Under the pieces are notes generated by a model that worked only from the letters and a program-made list of their open reading frames with translations, was not told the origin of the DNA and did not search any database. A stretch of 37,882 nucleotides of DNA. It comes from Leyella stercorea DSM 18206. Its GTDB lineage: Bacteria; Bacteroidota; Bacteroidia; Bacteroidales; Bacteroidaceae. Positions 8,550 to 16,093 of the stretch are shown in pieces. Position numbers and translations under genes: made by a program. Location: positions 65,671-103,552 of the forward strand of contig NZ_JH379450.1 of the NCBI RefSeq assembly GCF_000235885.1, in the 5' to 3' direction. Within the stretch, counting starts at the first letter, position 1; each line of letters opens with the position of its first letter.

Positions 8550-8645
8550 GCGAACGCCACCCACACAGACCGCGGACGCCACCCACACAGATTGCGAACG
8601 CCATCCGATCAGATTGCGTCCGCCGTCCGATCAGATTGCGAACGG
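8550..8645. repeat. 22-bp tandem repeat, four units plus a partial
   Basis: Units at 8550-8571, 8572-8593, 8594-8615 and 8616-8637, with a decayed fifth from 8638. The shared frame is GCGNACGCC, then a variable centre (ACCCACACAG or ATCCGATCAG), then ATT. Adjacent units resemble each other most, as expected for slippage or unequal exchange. The array is GC-rich and noncoding and lies in the 424-bp divergent spacer 8424-8847, upstream of both promoters. Function unknown. Confidence 0.8.
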
Positions 8646-8752
8646 CAAGCGACGACCAAAGTAGACGTTCTATTTGACAAGAGTTGATGCGCTAAACGCA
8701 TTAAGTACATAAAAAACATAGCGCAAGCGGGTATATTGTCACAAAAATTAAT

Positions 8753-8760
8753 TAATTTTG
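8753..8760 (+). promoter_or_regulatory. Possible -7 box for the asparaginase gene
   Basis: TAATTTTG matches TAnnTTTG on the plus strand, 87 nt before the asparaginase ATG. No TTG is present at the 19-20 nt upstream position (the nearest, 8736-8738, is 14 nt away), so the match is partial. Confidence 0.35.
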
Positions 8761-8847
8761 TCGGGTAATAGCATACCACTGATTATAGCGATGTAGGCGA
8801 GAGCTCGCATCGGCTTAGTCAATAATGTGTCATAAGCCTTTTCAAAT

Positions 8848-9900
8848 ATGAACAACAAGCAAGTAAGCCCACGACTCAACAAGGTGTTATTGATCTACAC
8901 CGGTGGCACAATCGGTATGGGACACAACCCCGACACGGGAGCCCTCGAACCGCTGAACTTCGACCATCTACTGTCTAACTTCCCCGAATTTGCACTCCTG
9001 CCGACGGAGGTAGACACATATCAGTTCACACCACCCATCGACTCCTCAGACATGAGTCTGCGCCGATGGGCTCAGCTTGTGCGCATCATCACCGACAATT
9101 ATGAAGCCTACGATGGTTTTGTTGTGCTGCATGGCACCGACACTATGGCTTACACGGCATCGGCTCTGTCGTTCATGCTCGAGAACCTCACTAAGCCGGT
9201 CATCCTCACTGGCTCTCAGCTGCCTATCGGACAGTTGCGCACGGACGGCAAGGAGAACCTGCTGACGAGCATTGAGTTGGCAGCGGCATTCGGCGAGGAT
9301 GGTCGACCGATGGTGCCAGAGGTGTGCATATACTTCAGCGGCAGACTGCTGCGTGGCAACCGTAGCACGAAGGAGAGTGCCGACGGCTTCAATGCCTTCA
9401 ACTCTTTCAACTATCCGCACCTGTGCGAAGCTGGTGTCGAGTTTCAGTTCAACCCACACTACATCTTAAAGCCCGACTATTCAAAACCGATGATACCACA
9501 CATGTCCATGGACCCGAACGTAGTGGTATTCTCGCTTTTCCCCGGCATTCAAGAGAACGTGGTGCGCCACATGTTTGAAGCACCCGAGCTGCGCGGCATA
9601 GTGATGAGAAGCTTCGGCAGCGGCAACGCTCCACAGAAACCATGGCTCATGCGACTGCTTAAGGACGCTACACAGCGCGGCGTGACGGTGGTGAATATCA
9701 GCCAGTGCGTAGCAGGCTTCGTGAAGATGGGACGCTACGACACGGGCTTCCAGCTACAAGACGCAGGCGTGGTGAGCGGTGGCGACAGCACCGTGGAGAG
9801 TGCCATCACCAAACTAATGTTCCTGCAGGCGCACTACAAGGACGTGCGCGCTATACGCAGCCTCATGGGGCGTAGCATCTGCGGCGAGATAACGAAATAA
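8848..9900 (+). CDS. ansA: L-asparaginase, type I (cytoplasmic)
   Basis: Hydrolyses asparagine to aspartate and ammonia. The 350 aa align along their length with E. coli AnsA as remembered. YTGGTIG (17-23) holds catalytic Thr21. HGTDTMAYTASALSFMLEN has Thr97 and Asp98, and NRSTKESADGFNAF places the conserved Lys at 175. The C-terminal domain (about 215-350) retains GSGNAPQ and NISQCVAG. There is no signal peptide, consistent with the cytoplasmic type I enzyme. It is divergent from the Wza-like gene and is followed after 109 nt by the endonuclease operon, which has its own -7 box, so it is probably monocistronic. I see no strong terminator after it. Confidence 0.96.
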   Translation: MNNKQVSPRLNKVLLIYTGGTIGMGHNPDTGALEPLNFDHLLSNFPEFALLPTEVDTYQFTPPIDSSDMSLRRWAQLVRIITDNYEAYDGFVVLHGTDTMAYTASALSFMLENLTKPVILTGSQLPIGQLRTDGKENLLTSIELAAAFGEDGRPMVPEVCIYFSGRLLRGNRSTKESADGFNAFNSFNYPHLCEAGVEFQFNPHYILKPDYSKPMIPHMSMDPNVVVFSLFPGIQENVVRHMFEAPELRGIVMRSFGSGNAPQKPWLMRLLKDATQRGVTVVNISQCVAGFVKMGRYDTGFQLQDAGVVSGGDSTVESAITKLMFLQAHYKDVRAIRSLMGRSICGEITK

Positions 9901-9952
9901 GCGATTAAGCATTTTTACACATTATATATATAACATATTCAGCTTAAAGTGG

Positions 9953-9960
9953 TAACTTTG
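9953..9960 (+). promoter_or_regulatory. -7 box upstream of the endonuclease I operon
   Basis: TAACTTTG is an exact TAnnTTTG match 49 nt before the ATG at 10010. The -33 region lacks a clear TTG, so only half of the promoter signature is present. Confidence 0.45.
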
Positions 9961-10009
9961 TTGTTCTAATACGGACTTATACAAAGAAGAAACATTCAAA
10001 TCGAAACAA

Positions 10010-11509
10010 ATGAAACGAACAAACATTAAAGCCTTGGCGATAATGCTTATCGCCACTATCGTCTCTATCACAGCCTCTGCACAAATTCCGGAGGGCTACT
10101 ACGACGCACTGAAAGGCAAGAAGGGTGCGGAACTGAAGACCGCCGTGCACAACATCATAAAAGAGGCTCGTGTGTTGAGCTACGGCAAGGGCATTGCAGC
10201 CACATGGTGGGGCTTCTACCTCACCGACAACGACAACGGATACGTCATCGACCGCTACTCGCCCAACAAAGTGGAGTTCGGCGCGTGGGGCGAATCGTGC
10301 CGCTCGATGAACATCGAGCACTCGTTCCCGAAGAGTTGGTGGGGCGGTGAGCAACGCCAGGCTTACAAAGACCTCTACAACCTCATGCCGAGCGACGCTA
10401 AGGCGAACTCCACAAAGAGCAACTACGGCATGGGCGTGGTGACAAAGGCGACGTACGACAACGGCGTGATAAAAGTTGGCTCAGGCAATAGTGGCACAAA
10501 GTTGTGGCAACCCTACCCAGAGTGGCAGGGCGACTTCGCTCGTGCATACCTCTACATGGCTACGTGCTATCAGGACTACAAGTGGGTGAAGGAGGGTCTG
10601 AAATCGCTCGAAACGGGCGACTATCCTACGCTGCAGAAGTGGGCTTCCGACCTCTACATCAAGTGGGCGAAGGAAGACCCCGTGAGCGACCTGGAGGCTA
10701 AGCGCAACAACATTGTGTACAGCATCCAGGGCAACCGCAACCCGTTCATCGACTTTCCTAACCTCATGGAGTATATCTGGGGCGACAGCATCAACTACGA
10801 GTTCGACCCTGCCAAGACCGTAACAACAAAGGTGGAGATGGGCGACGAAAGCAGGATGTGTATATATCTGGCAAACTTCAAGACATCTGATGGCGGATGC
10901 ACCATCGAAACTCCGCTCTATCCGAAAGAGGGCGTAGAGGTATGGGAACTCACAAAATCATACGGTTGGAAAGGCACGGGTGCCATAAAGGAAGGAACAA
11001 ACACATACGCAACGAAATTTGCAGCAGAGAGCTCGGTTGTCACACCCGAGATTGACCTCAGCGAATATAAGTCGGCAACCATGACATTCAGCCACGCCGT
11101 GAACTACGCGAAGATACCGAGCGAGAAACTCAGCGTGGAGGTGCGCTGCGGGGGCAAGACGACAAAGCTCGAAGGCTTCGCATGGCCCGAAGGCAAAGAT
11201 TGGACCTTTATTAACTCGGGCGACATAGACCTCAGCACTTGGGCTGGCAAGAAGATTAACATCGTGTTCCACTACACAAGCACCACAAGCGAGGCTCCAA
11301 CATGGCAGGTGCGCGATATGGCTATAATCGGTGTGAAGGGTCAGCCAACCACAGCTATCGGCAACGTAACAGCGGGCACGCAGGGCAAATTCAACCCTAC
11401 CCTGCCCTACACCGTGTACGACCTCAGCGGCAGAGTGGTTGCGGGCGATGCACAGCACGGCGTGTTCATCGTGAAGCAGGGTAATAACACATTTAAAGTG
11501 ATGCGCTAA
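10010..11509 (+). CDS. Secreted endonuclease I family nuclease with T9SS sorting tail
   Basis: Probable extracellular or surface DNase/RNase of the endonuclease I (EndA/NucM, His-Me finger) family. Signal peptide at about 1-24 (ends SITASAQ). The nuclease core (about 28-260) has NIEHSFPKSWWGG with catalytic His104, DLYNLMPSDAKANSTKSNYG with conserved Asn residues, and GNRNPFIDFP (241-250) with the metal-ligand Asn. A beta-sandwich-like region follows (about 290-445). The last 35 residues (YTVYDLSGRVVAGDAQHGVF and onward) look like a T9SS type A sorting domain, so export through Type IX secretion is inferred. It is the first gene of a tight seven-gene run and overlaps the next gene by 1 nt. 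A nutrient-scavenging or DNA-degrading role is plausible. Confidence 0.92.
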   Translation: MKRTNIKALAIMLIATIVSITASAQIPEGYYDALKGKKGAELKTAVHNIIKEARVLSYGKGIAATWWGFYLTDNDNGYVIDRYSPNKVEFGAWGESCRSMNIEHSFPKSWWGGEQRQAYKDLYNLMPSDAKANSTKSNYGMGVVTKATYDNGVIKVGSGNSGTKLWQPYPEWQGDFARAYLYMATCYQDYKWVKEGLKSLETGDYPTLQKWASDLYIKWAKEDPVSDLEAKRNNIVYSIQGNRNPFIDFPNLMEYIWGDSINYEFDPAKTVTTKVEMGDESRMCIYLANFKTSDGGCTIETPLYPKEGVEVWELTKSYGWKGTGAIKEGTNTYATKFAAESSVVTPEIDLSEYKSATMTFSHAVNYAKIPSEKLSVEVRCGGKTTKLEGFAWPEGKDWTFINSGDIDLSTWAGKKINIVFHYTSTTSEAPTWQVRDMAIIGVKGQPTTAIGNVTAGTQGKFNPTLPYTVYDLSGRVVAGDAQHGVFIVKQGNNTFKVMR

Positions 11510-12027
11510 TGATAAACGTAGCACACCTTGTACAACTAAAGGCGTTCGCACGCCAAGATGCCTTGCTGCTCGCATTGTTGTGGGCAGCAAGCTTCGCATG
11601 TATAATGATGCTAAACGCCGGACTCATCGGCAACATCTTAGCATTGGCTACGCCGTTCCTCGTAGGCAAGCGTCTTGCTGCATTCCGCACGCAGGCTCTC
11701 TACGGCGTGATCTCGTTCCGCCGCGCTTACGCCTACTCGCTCTACGTGTTCATCTACGCTTCGCTGGTGTTCGCACTGGTGCAGTACGCTTACTTCCAGT
11801 TCTTGGACAATGGTGCGTTTGCCGAGCTCATCACTACAACGATGAAGCAAGTAGCACCCGTCTACGAACAGAACGGCGTATCGAAAGAAGAGATCAAGAG
11901 CAGCATGGACCTCATAACGATGATCACACCCGTACAATGGGCGTTCATGTTTATGATGCAAAACCTCGCCATCGGTGCGATTATTAGTCTGCCGATTGCG
12001 CTTATCGGGAAAAGAAACAGATATTAA
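11509..12027 (+). CDS. DUF4199-family integral membrane protein
   Basis: 172-aa protein with four predicted membrane segments (about 17-36, 38-54, 76-98, 141-166) and a charged loop (100-140). The pattern and its place before a GT2 gene match the DUF4199 family of Bacteroidetes, which has no established function. Its ATG shares one base with the TAA of the endonuclease gene, implying translational coupling. The family assignment is from recall of domain architecture and context. Confidence 0.8.
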   Translation: MINVAHLVQLKAFARQDALLLALLWAASFACIMMLNAGLIGNILALATPFLVGKRLAAFRTQALYGVISFRRAYAYSLYVFIYASLVFALVQYAYFQFLDNGAFAELITTTMKQVAPVYEQNGVSKEEIKSSMDLITMITPVQWAFMFMMQNLAIGAIISLPIALIGKRNRY

Positions 12028-12066
12028 ATCTCAACACCTCATCTCAACATAACAACATCTCAACAC
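12026..12066. repeat. ATCTCAACA-word repeat tract between DUF4199 and GT2 genes
   Basis: Almost the whole 42-nt spacer consists of the words ATCTCAACA and ACCTCA. The 16-mer AAATCTCAACACCTCA (12026-12041) recurs exactly at 37114-37129 inside the hybrid sensor kinase gene. See the findings. Confidence 0.75.
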
Positions 12067-12069
12067 AAT

Positions 12070-13041
12070 ATGGATATAACAGTAGTAGTTCCTCTGTTCA
12101 ACGAGGAGGAGTCGCTCCCCGAACTCTACGCGTGGATTGAACGCGTGATGAAGGCAAACAACTTCACATACGAAGTAATCTTCGTAAACGATGGATCCAC
12201 CGACAACTCATGGAACGTCATCGAAAGCCTCTCGCAGAAGTCACCAGCAGTGAAAGGCATCAAATTCCGTCGCAATTACGGCAAGAGTCCAGCACTCTTC
12301 TGCGGCTTCAAAGAGGCTGAGGGCGACGTAGTAATCACTATGGATGCCGATCTGCAGGACTCGCCCGACGAGATACCGGGACTCTATCACATGATTATGG
12401 ACGAGGGCTACGACCTCGTGAGCGGATACAAGCAGAACCGCAAGCAGGGCGATCCGCTCTCGAAGACTATACCTACAAAACTCTTCAATGCTACGGCACG
12501 CAAGGTGAGCGGCATACACAATCTGCACGACTTCAACTGCGGACTGAAGGCTTACCGCAAGGACGTAGTGAAGAACATCGAAGTGTACGGCGAGATGCAC
12601 CGCTACATACCATACCTGGCTAAGAACGCGGGCTTCGACAAGATCGGAGAAAAGCCGGTACACCATCAGGCACGCAAGTTCGGCAAGTCGAAGTTTATGG
12701 GTTGGAACCGTTTCTTCAACGGCTATCTTGACCTCATCACGCTGTGGTTTCTTTCGAGCTTCGGCAGAAAACCGATGCACGTGTTCGGATTCCTCGGCAC
12801 GCTGATGTTCTTCATCGGCTTCCTCTCGGTGGTTGCGTTGGGCGTAGACAAGCTATGGTGCTTAGCGCATGGCATCCCACAGCGACTCATCACCGACTCG
12901 CCCTACTTCTTCATTGCGCTCACCGTGATGATGATCGGCACACAGTTTTTCCTCGCAGGCTTCATCGGCGACCTCGTTAGTCGCTCGTCGCAGAACCGCA
13001 ACGACTATCAGATAGAGAAGACACTGCGCTGCGAGAAATAA
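12070..13041 (+). CDS. Family 2 glycosyltransferase, DPM1/ArnC-like
   Basis: Membrane-anchored GT-A glycosyltransferase predicted to move a sugar from a nucleotide donor to a polyprenyl phosphate on the cytoplasmic face. The catalytic domain (1-220) has VVVPLFNEEESL (5-16), VNDGSTDNS (39-47) and the metal-binding DAD (92-94) in MDADLQDSPDEIP. Two membrane helices (about 236-260 and 274-298) close the 323-aa protein, as in ArnC/GtrB-type enzymes. The donor sugar and the final glycan cannot be told from sequence. Neighbours are the DUF4199 gene upstream and a lipoprotein gene 20 nt downstream. Confidence 0.92.
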   Translation: MDITVVVPLFNEEESLPELYAWIERVMKANNFTYEVIFVNDGSTDNSWNVIESLSQKSPAVKGIKFRRNYGKSPALFCGFKEAEGDVVITMDADLQDSPDEIPGLYHMIMDEGYDLVSGYKQNRKQGDPLSKTIPTKLFNATARKVSGIHNLHDFNCGLKAYRKDVVKNIEVYGEMHRYIPYLAKNAGFDKIGEKPVHHQARKFGKSKFMGWNRFFNGYLDLITLWFLSSFGRKPMHVFGFLGTLMFFIGFLSVVALGVDKLWCLAHGIPQRLITDSPYFFIALTVMMIGTQFFLAGFIGDLVSRSSQNRNDYQIEKTLRCEK

Positions 13042-13061
13042 AACAAACTCATAAACAACAA

Positions 13062-13565
13062 ATGCGAACATCAACTATATCAACAGCCATAGCAATGGTG
13101 GCACTGTTCATGCTGGCTGCGTGCTCGTCGATAGACTGTCCGCTGAACAACCGCGTGTACGCCACGTTCCGACTCGACGGCGACATAACAAAGATGGAAG
13201 ACACGCTGACCGTAGCCGTGCCACGCTCTATAGACTACAAGGACAACGACACTGTCATCATCAACCGACTCGCCGACTTCGACAGCATCGCACTGCCGAT
13301 GAGCTATCAGCGCACAACGGACGTGTATGTCTTCACGATAAAGCAGAAGGATAGCGAAATGAGAACAACGGATACAGTGTGGGTAGAGAAGGAGAACAAC
13401 CCACACTTCGAGTCGGTCGACTGCAATCCGCAGTTCTTCCACACCATCACGGACGTGAAGTTCACCACTGAGGCGATAGAAAACATAACGATAAATTATA
13501 ATAAGGTAACATATAATGACGGTAAAGCGCACTTCCTCATTCGTTTCAAGGGTCATAGCAATTAG
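13062..13565 (+). CDS. DUF6452-like lipoprotein
   Basis: 167-aa predicted lipoprotein: hydrophobic N terminus and lipobox MLAAC with Cys at 21. The mature part is a small, probably all-beta domain with two further Cys (CPLNN at 26 and VDCNPQF). I assign it to DUF6452 mainly because the next gene resembles DUF6048, a pair I recall as adjacent in Bacteroidales. The function is unknown. Its last 50 nt overlap the next gene, suggesting coupled translation. Confidence 0.75.
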   Translation: MRTSTISTAIAMVALFMLAACSSIDCPLNNRVYATFRLDGDITKMEDTLTVAVPRSIDYKDNDTVIINRLADFDSIALPMSYQRTTDVYVFTIKQKDSEMRTTDTVWVEKENNPHFESVDCNPQFFHTITDVKFTTEAIENITINYNKVTYNDGKAHFLIRFKGHSN

Positions 13566-14223
13566 TCTGCTGCTGATTGCAGTGACGACTGTATCGGCTC
13601 AGAGCAGGAAAGAAGCCATTGCGGAGAAATCAGCGAAGGCGGAGAAAGACTCGGTGGCGTTCTTCCGAGGTGTGGCGGTGTCGGCTGACGTGGTGGGACT
13701 GACGCAACTGGCGTTCAGCGACTACGGACAGTACGAGGCTGCGCTGCGCATCAACCTCAAGGATCGCTACTTCCCAGTGTTCGAGTTAGGTTACGGCACA
13801 GCCGACGCTGACAACCCTACAACAAACCTCAGATACAAGACATCGGCCCCCTACTGGCGTGTGGGCGTGGACTTCAATATAGCCAAGAACAAGCACGACG
13901 CTTATCGTGTATATGCAGGCGCACGCTACGCCATGACTTACTACAAGTTCGACGTGTCGGGCAACGGATTGAAAGACCCCGTATGGGGCGACGATATCAC
14001 ATACAACGTGAAGGGCATGAAAGCCAACTATCATTGGATGGAGGCAGTGTTCGGTGTCGATGCAAAGATTGCAGGTCCGTTCCGATTGGGTTGGTCGGTG
14101 CGCTACCGCAGACGCATAGCACACAACGACGGCGAGATTGGCAACACTTGGTATGTTCCGGGCTACGGAAAACAAGGCAGAAGCCGTTTGGGTGGCACGT
14201 TCAACATCATCTTTGAGATATAA
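13516..14223 (+). CDS. DUF6048-like exported protein, probable outer-membrane beta-barrel
   Basis: 235 aa with a signal peptide (about 1-29, ending VTTVSAQ). The mature sequence alternates short amphipathic strands and turns (ALRINLKDRYFPVFELGYG, YRVYAGARYAMTYYKF, RLGWSVRYRRR) and ends GTFNIIFEI, with an aromatic residue near the end. This suggests a small outer-membrane beta-barrel. The start at 13516 lies inside the previous gene but places the signal peptide properly at the N terminus. It is followed after 2 nt by the ApbE gene. DUF6048 membership is from recall. Confidence 0.78.
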   Translation: MTVKRTSSFVSRVIAISLLLIAVTTVSAQSRKEAIAEKSAKAEKDSVAFFRGVAVSADVVGLTQLAFSDYGQYEAALRINLKDRYFPVFELGYGTADADNPTTNLRYKTSAPYWRVGVDFNIAKNKHDAYRVYAGARYAMTYYKFDVSGNGLKDPVWGDDITYNVKGMKANYHWMEAVFGVDAKIAGPFRLGWSVRYRRRIAHNDGEIGNTWYVPGYGKQGRSRLGGTFNIIFEI

Positions 14224-14225
14224 TT

Positions 14226-15242
14226 ATGACAAACAAAAGACTTCTATGGCGCTTGCCATTCCTCCTGTTCCTCATTATCGGAACAGTATATATAGTGCGC
14301 CAGCAGCGCAGTATGCCTTATCAGCACGATAAGGGACAGATATTCGGTACGTTCTATCACATCACTTATCAGAACGACTCATCAATACAGAACGACATTC
14401 TCGCCGAACTGCAGAAGGTAGACGACGCTTTGTCGATGTTCAACAAGGAATCAATCATCTCGCACATCAACCGCGGAGAGGACGTGGAGACGAACGAGAT
14501 GTTCGAGAGCGTGTTCAACCTGGCAGAGAGCATCTCTGACAAGACCGACGGAGCATTCGACATCACCGTGGCTCCGCTCGTGAACGCATGGGGCTTCGGC
14601 TTCAAGACGGGCAACCCACCGACAAAGCACATGGTCGACTCGCTGCGTGCCATCGTGGGATATAACAAGGTGAAGCTCGTGAACCACCGCATACAGAAGA
14701 CCGACCCACGCGTGATGCTCGACTGTAGTGCTATCGCCAAGGGCTACGGCTGCGACGTGGTAGCGCGTCTGCTTGAGAAGCGCGGCATAAAGAACTATAT
14801 GGTGGAGATTGGCGGCGAGGTGGTTACGCACGGCATCAGCGAGAAGCGTCTGCCATGGAAGATTGGCGTGACGAAGCCGTCGGACGACTCACTGAACGTG
14901 AACAACGAGCTGCAGACCGTACTTAACGTGAAGGATCGCGCTATGGCTACCAGCGGCAACTACCGCAACTTCTACTATCGTGGTGGCAAGAAGTACGCTC
15001 ACACCATCGACCCTGCTACGGGCTACCCCGTGCAGCACAGTATCCTCTCCGCAACAGTGCTCGCAAAACGCTGCGCGGAAGCCGATGCCTATGCTACCGC
15101 ATTCATGGTGATGGGTATGGAGAAAGCACAGAAAGTGCTCGCAGAGCACCCCGAACTGATGGCATATCTCATATATAGCGACGACGAAGGCAAGTTGCAA
15201 GTATGGTATTCGCCATCTATGGAGGACAAGATTCTGAAGTAA
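14226..15242 (+). CDS. apbE: FAD:protein FMN transferase (ApbE family)
   Basis: Transfers FMN from FAD to a threonine of target flavoproteins such as Rnf/Nqr subunits. The 338-aa protein has an N-terminal hydrophobic anchor (about 8-24) and no lipobox Cys. Family motifs: GTFYHITY (41-48), FDITVAPLVNAWGFG (111-125), LDCSAIAKGYGCD (165-177), VEIGGEV (193-199), HTIDPATGYPV (259-269), and ADAYATAFMVMG (286-297) with the Mg-binding Asp/Thr. Anchoring suggests action outside the cytoplasmic membrane. It lies between the DUF6048 gene and the Crp/Fnr gene; its stop abuts the next start. No Rnf or Nqr gene is in the window. Confidence 0.95.
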   Translation: MTNKRLLWRLPFLLFLIIGTVYIVRQQRSMPYQHDKGQIFGTFYHITYQNDSSIQNDILAELQKVDDALSMFNKESIISHINRGEDVETNEMFESVFNLAESISDKTDGAFDITVAPLVNAWGFGFKTGNPPTKHMVDSLRAIVGYNKVKLVNHRIQKTDPRVMLDCSAIAKGYGCDVVARLLEKRGIKNYMVEIGGEVVTHGISEKRLPWKIGVTKPSDDSLNVNNELQTVLNVKDRAMATSGNYRNFYYRGGKKYAHTIDPATGYPVQHSILSATVLAKRCAEADAYATAFMVMGMEKAQKVLAEHPELMAYLIYSDDEGKLQVWYSPSMEDKILK

Positions 15243-15905
15243 ATGCTCAACCTCTACGACAAGCTTCGCGAGATACCATTGTTCCAGGGTCTCACAAGCG
15301 ACAACCTCATGCAGATTATCGGTCAGACGAAGTTCAGCTTCAAGAAGTTCGGCAAGAACGAAATAATCAAGAAGGAGGGAGAGAAATGCAACAACATCGC
15401 CATTCTATTGAGTGGCGATGTGAAGGTTGTGGCTCATGCCGACGACCACAGCTACTCGATAGAAGAACACATCAAGGCTCCCTGCATCCTACAAATAGAG
15501 CACTTCATGGGACTCTCGCCACACTACACACGCACGTTCACATCTGTAGACGAAAGCGACACTGTGGAGATATGCCAGAGCGACCTTATGCACATCTCCG
15601 ACGAGTTTATCATCTTCCGCATCAATATGCTTAACATCGTGTCAGCAATGGCGCAGAAAGCAGAGCGTAAGCTTTGGCATCCAATGCCTACTGAGCTACG
15701 GGCACGCATCGCCACGTTCCTTAAACTACGCTGCCTCTCGCCTATCGGTCCTAAAGTGATACGTATAAAGATGACTCGCCTGGCGCAGGAACTCGGCACA
15801 AGTCGTCTCAATGTGTCGGAGGCACTCAACGCTATGCAAGCCGACGGAGTGCTACACTTCAGCAGAGGAATAATCAGTGTGCCGCAGGTAGAAAAACTCA
15901 GATAA
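15243..15905 (+). CDS. Crp/Fnr-family transcriptional regulator
   Basis: 220-aa two-domain regulator: cyclic-nucleotide-binding fold (about 12-105, with NIAILLSGDVKVVAH) and a Crp-type winged helix (about 174-214, MTRLAQELGTSRLNVSEALN). There is no N-terminal Cys cluster of the Fnr [4Fe-4S] type; Cys49, 81, 111 and 164 are scattered. The sensed signal is therefore unknown. It begins immediately after the apbE stop and is the last gene of the run, so it may be coupled to flavin or redox functions. A shared bidirectional hairpin follows. Confidence 0.92.
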   Translation: MLNLYDKLREIPLFQGLTSDNLMQIIGQTKFSFKKFGKNEIIKKEGEKCNNIAILLSGDVKVVAHADDHSYSIEEHIKAPCILQIEHFMGLSPHYTRTFTSVDESDTVEICQSDLMHISDEFIIFRINMLNIVSAMAQKAERKLWHPMPTELRARIATFLKLRCLSPIGPKVIRIKMTRLAQELGTSRLNVSEALNAMQADGVLHFSRGIISVPQVEKLR

Positions 15906-15985
15906 CTTGCTGCCGATTTTGTCACGTATTTGATATTAGCATGAAACAATGCAAAAGAGAGAAATACAAAATACATAAAAGCAAA

Positions 15986-16017
15986 AATGCTCCACTGCAT
16001 CACGCAGTAGAGCATTT
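15986..16017. terminator. Terminator between convergent Crp/Fnr and GH57 genes
   Basis: Arms 15988-15998 and 16004-16014 pair over 11 positions with one mismatch, loop 15999-16003. On the minus strand the hairpin is followed by TTTTTG, a good U tract for ending the GH57 transcript. On the plus strand the run is only TTTAAACC, so stopping the Crp/Fnr transcript here is less certain. Confidence 0.7.
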
Positions 16018-16093
16018 AAACCTTTATAACCAATATTTATTGTACAAGAACCTTAATATCTTTCTAATTCTATAGGTTCGGAATTGCTAATTG

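Noticed and set aside
8550..8645. CRISPR array
   Set aside because: The 22-bp units are directly adjacent with no unique spacers, and there are no cas genes.
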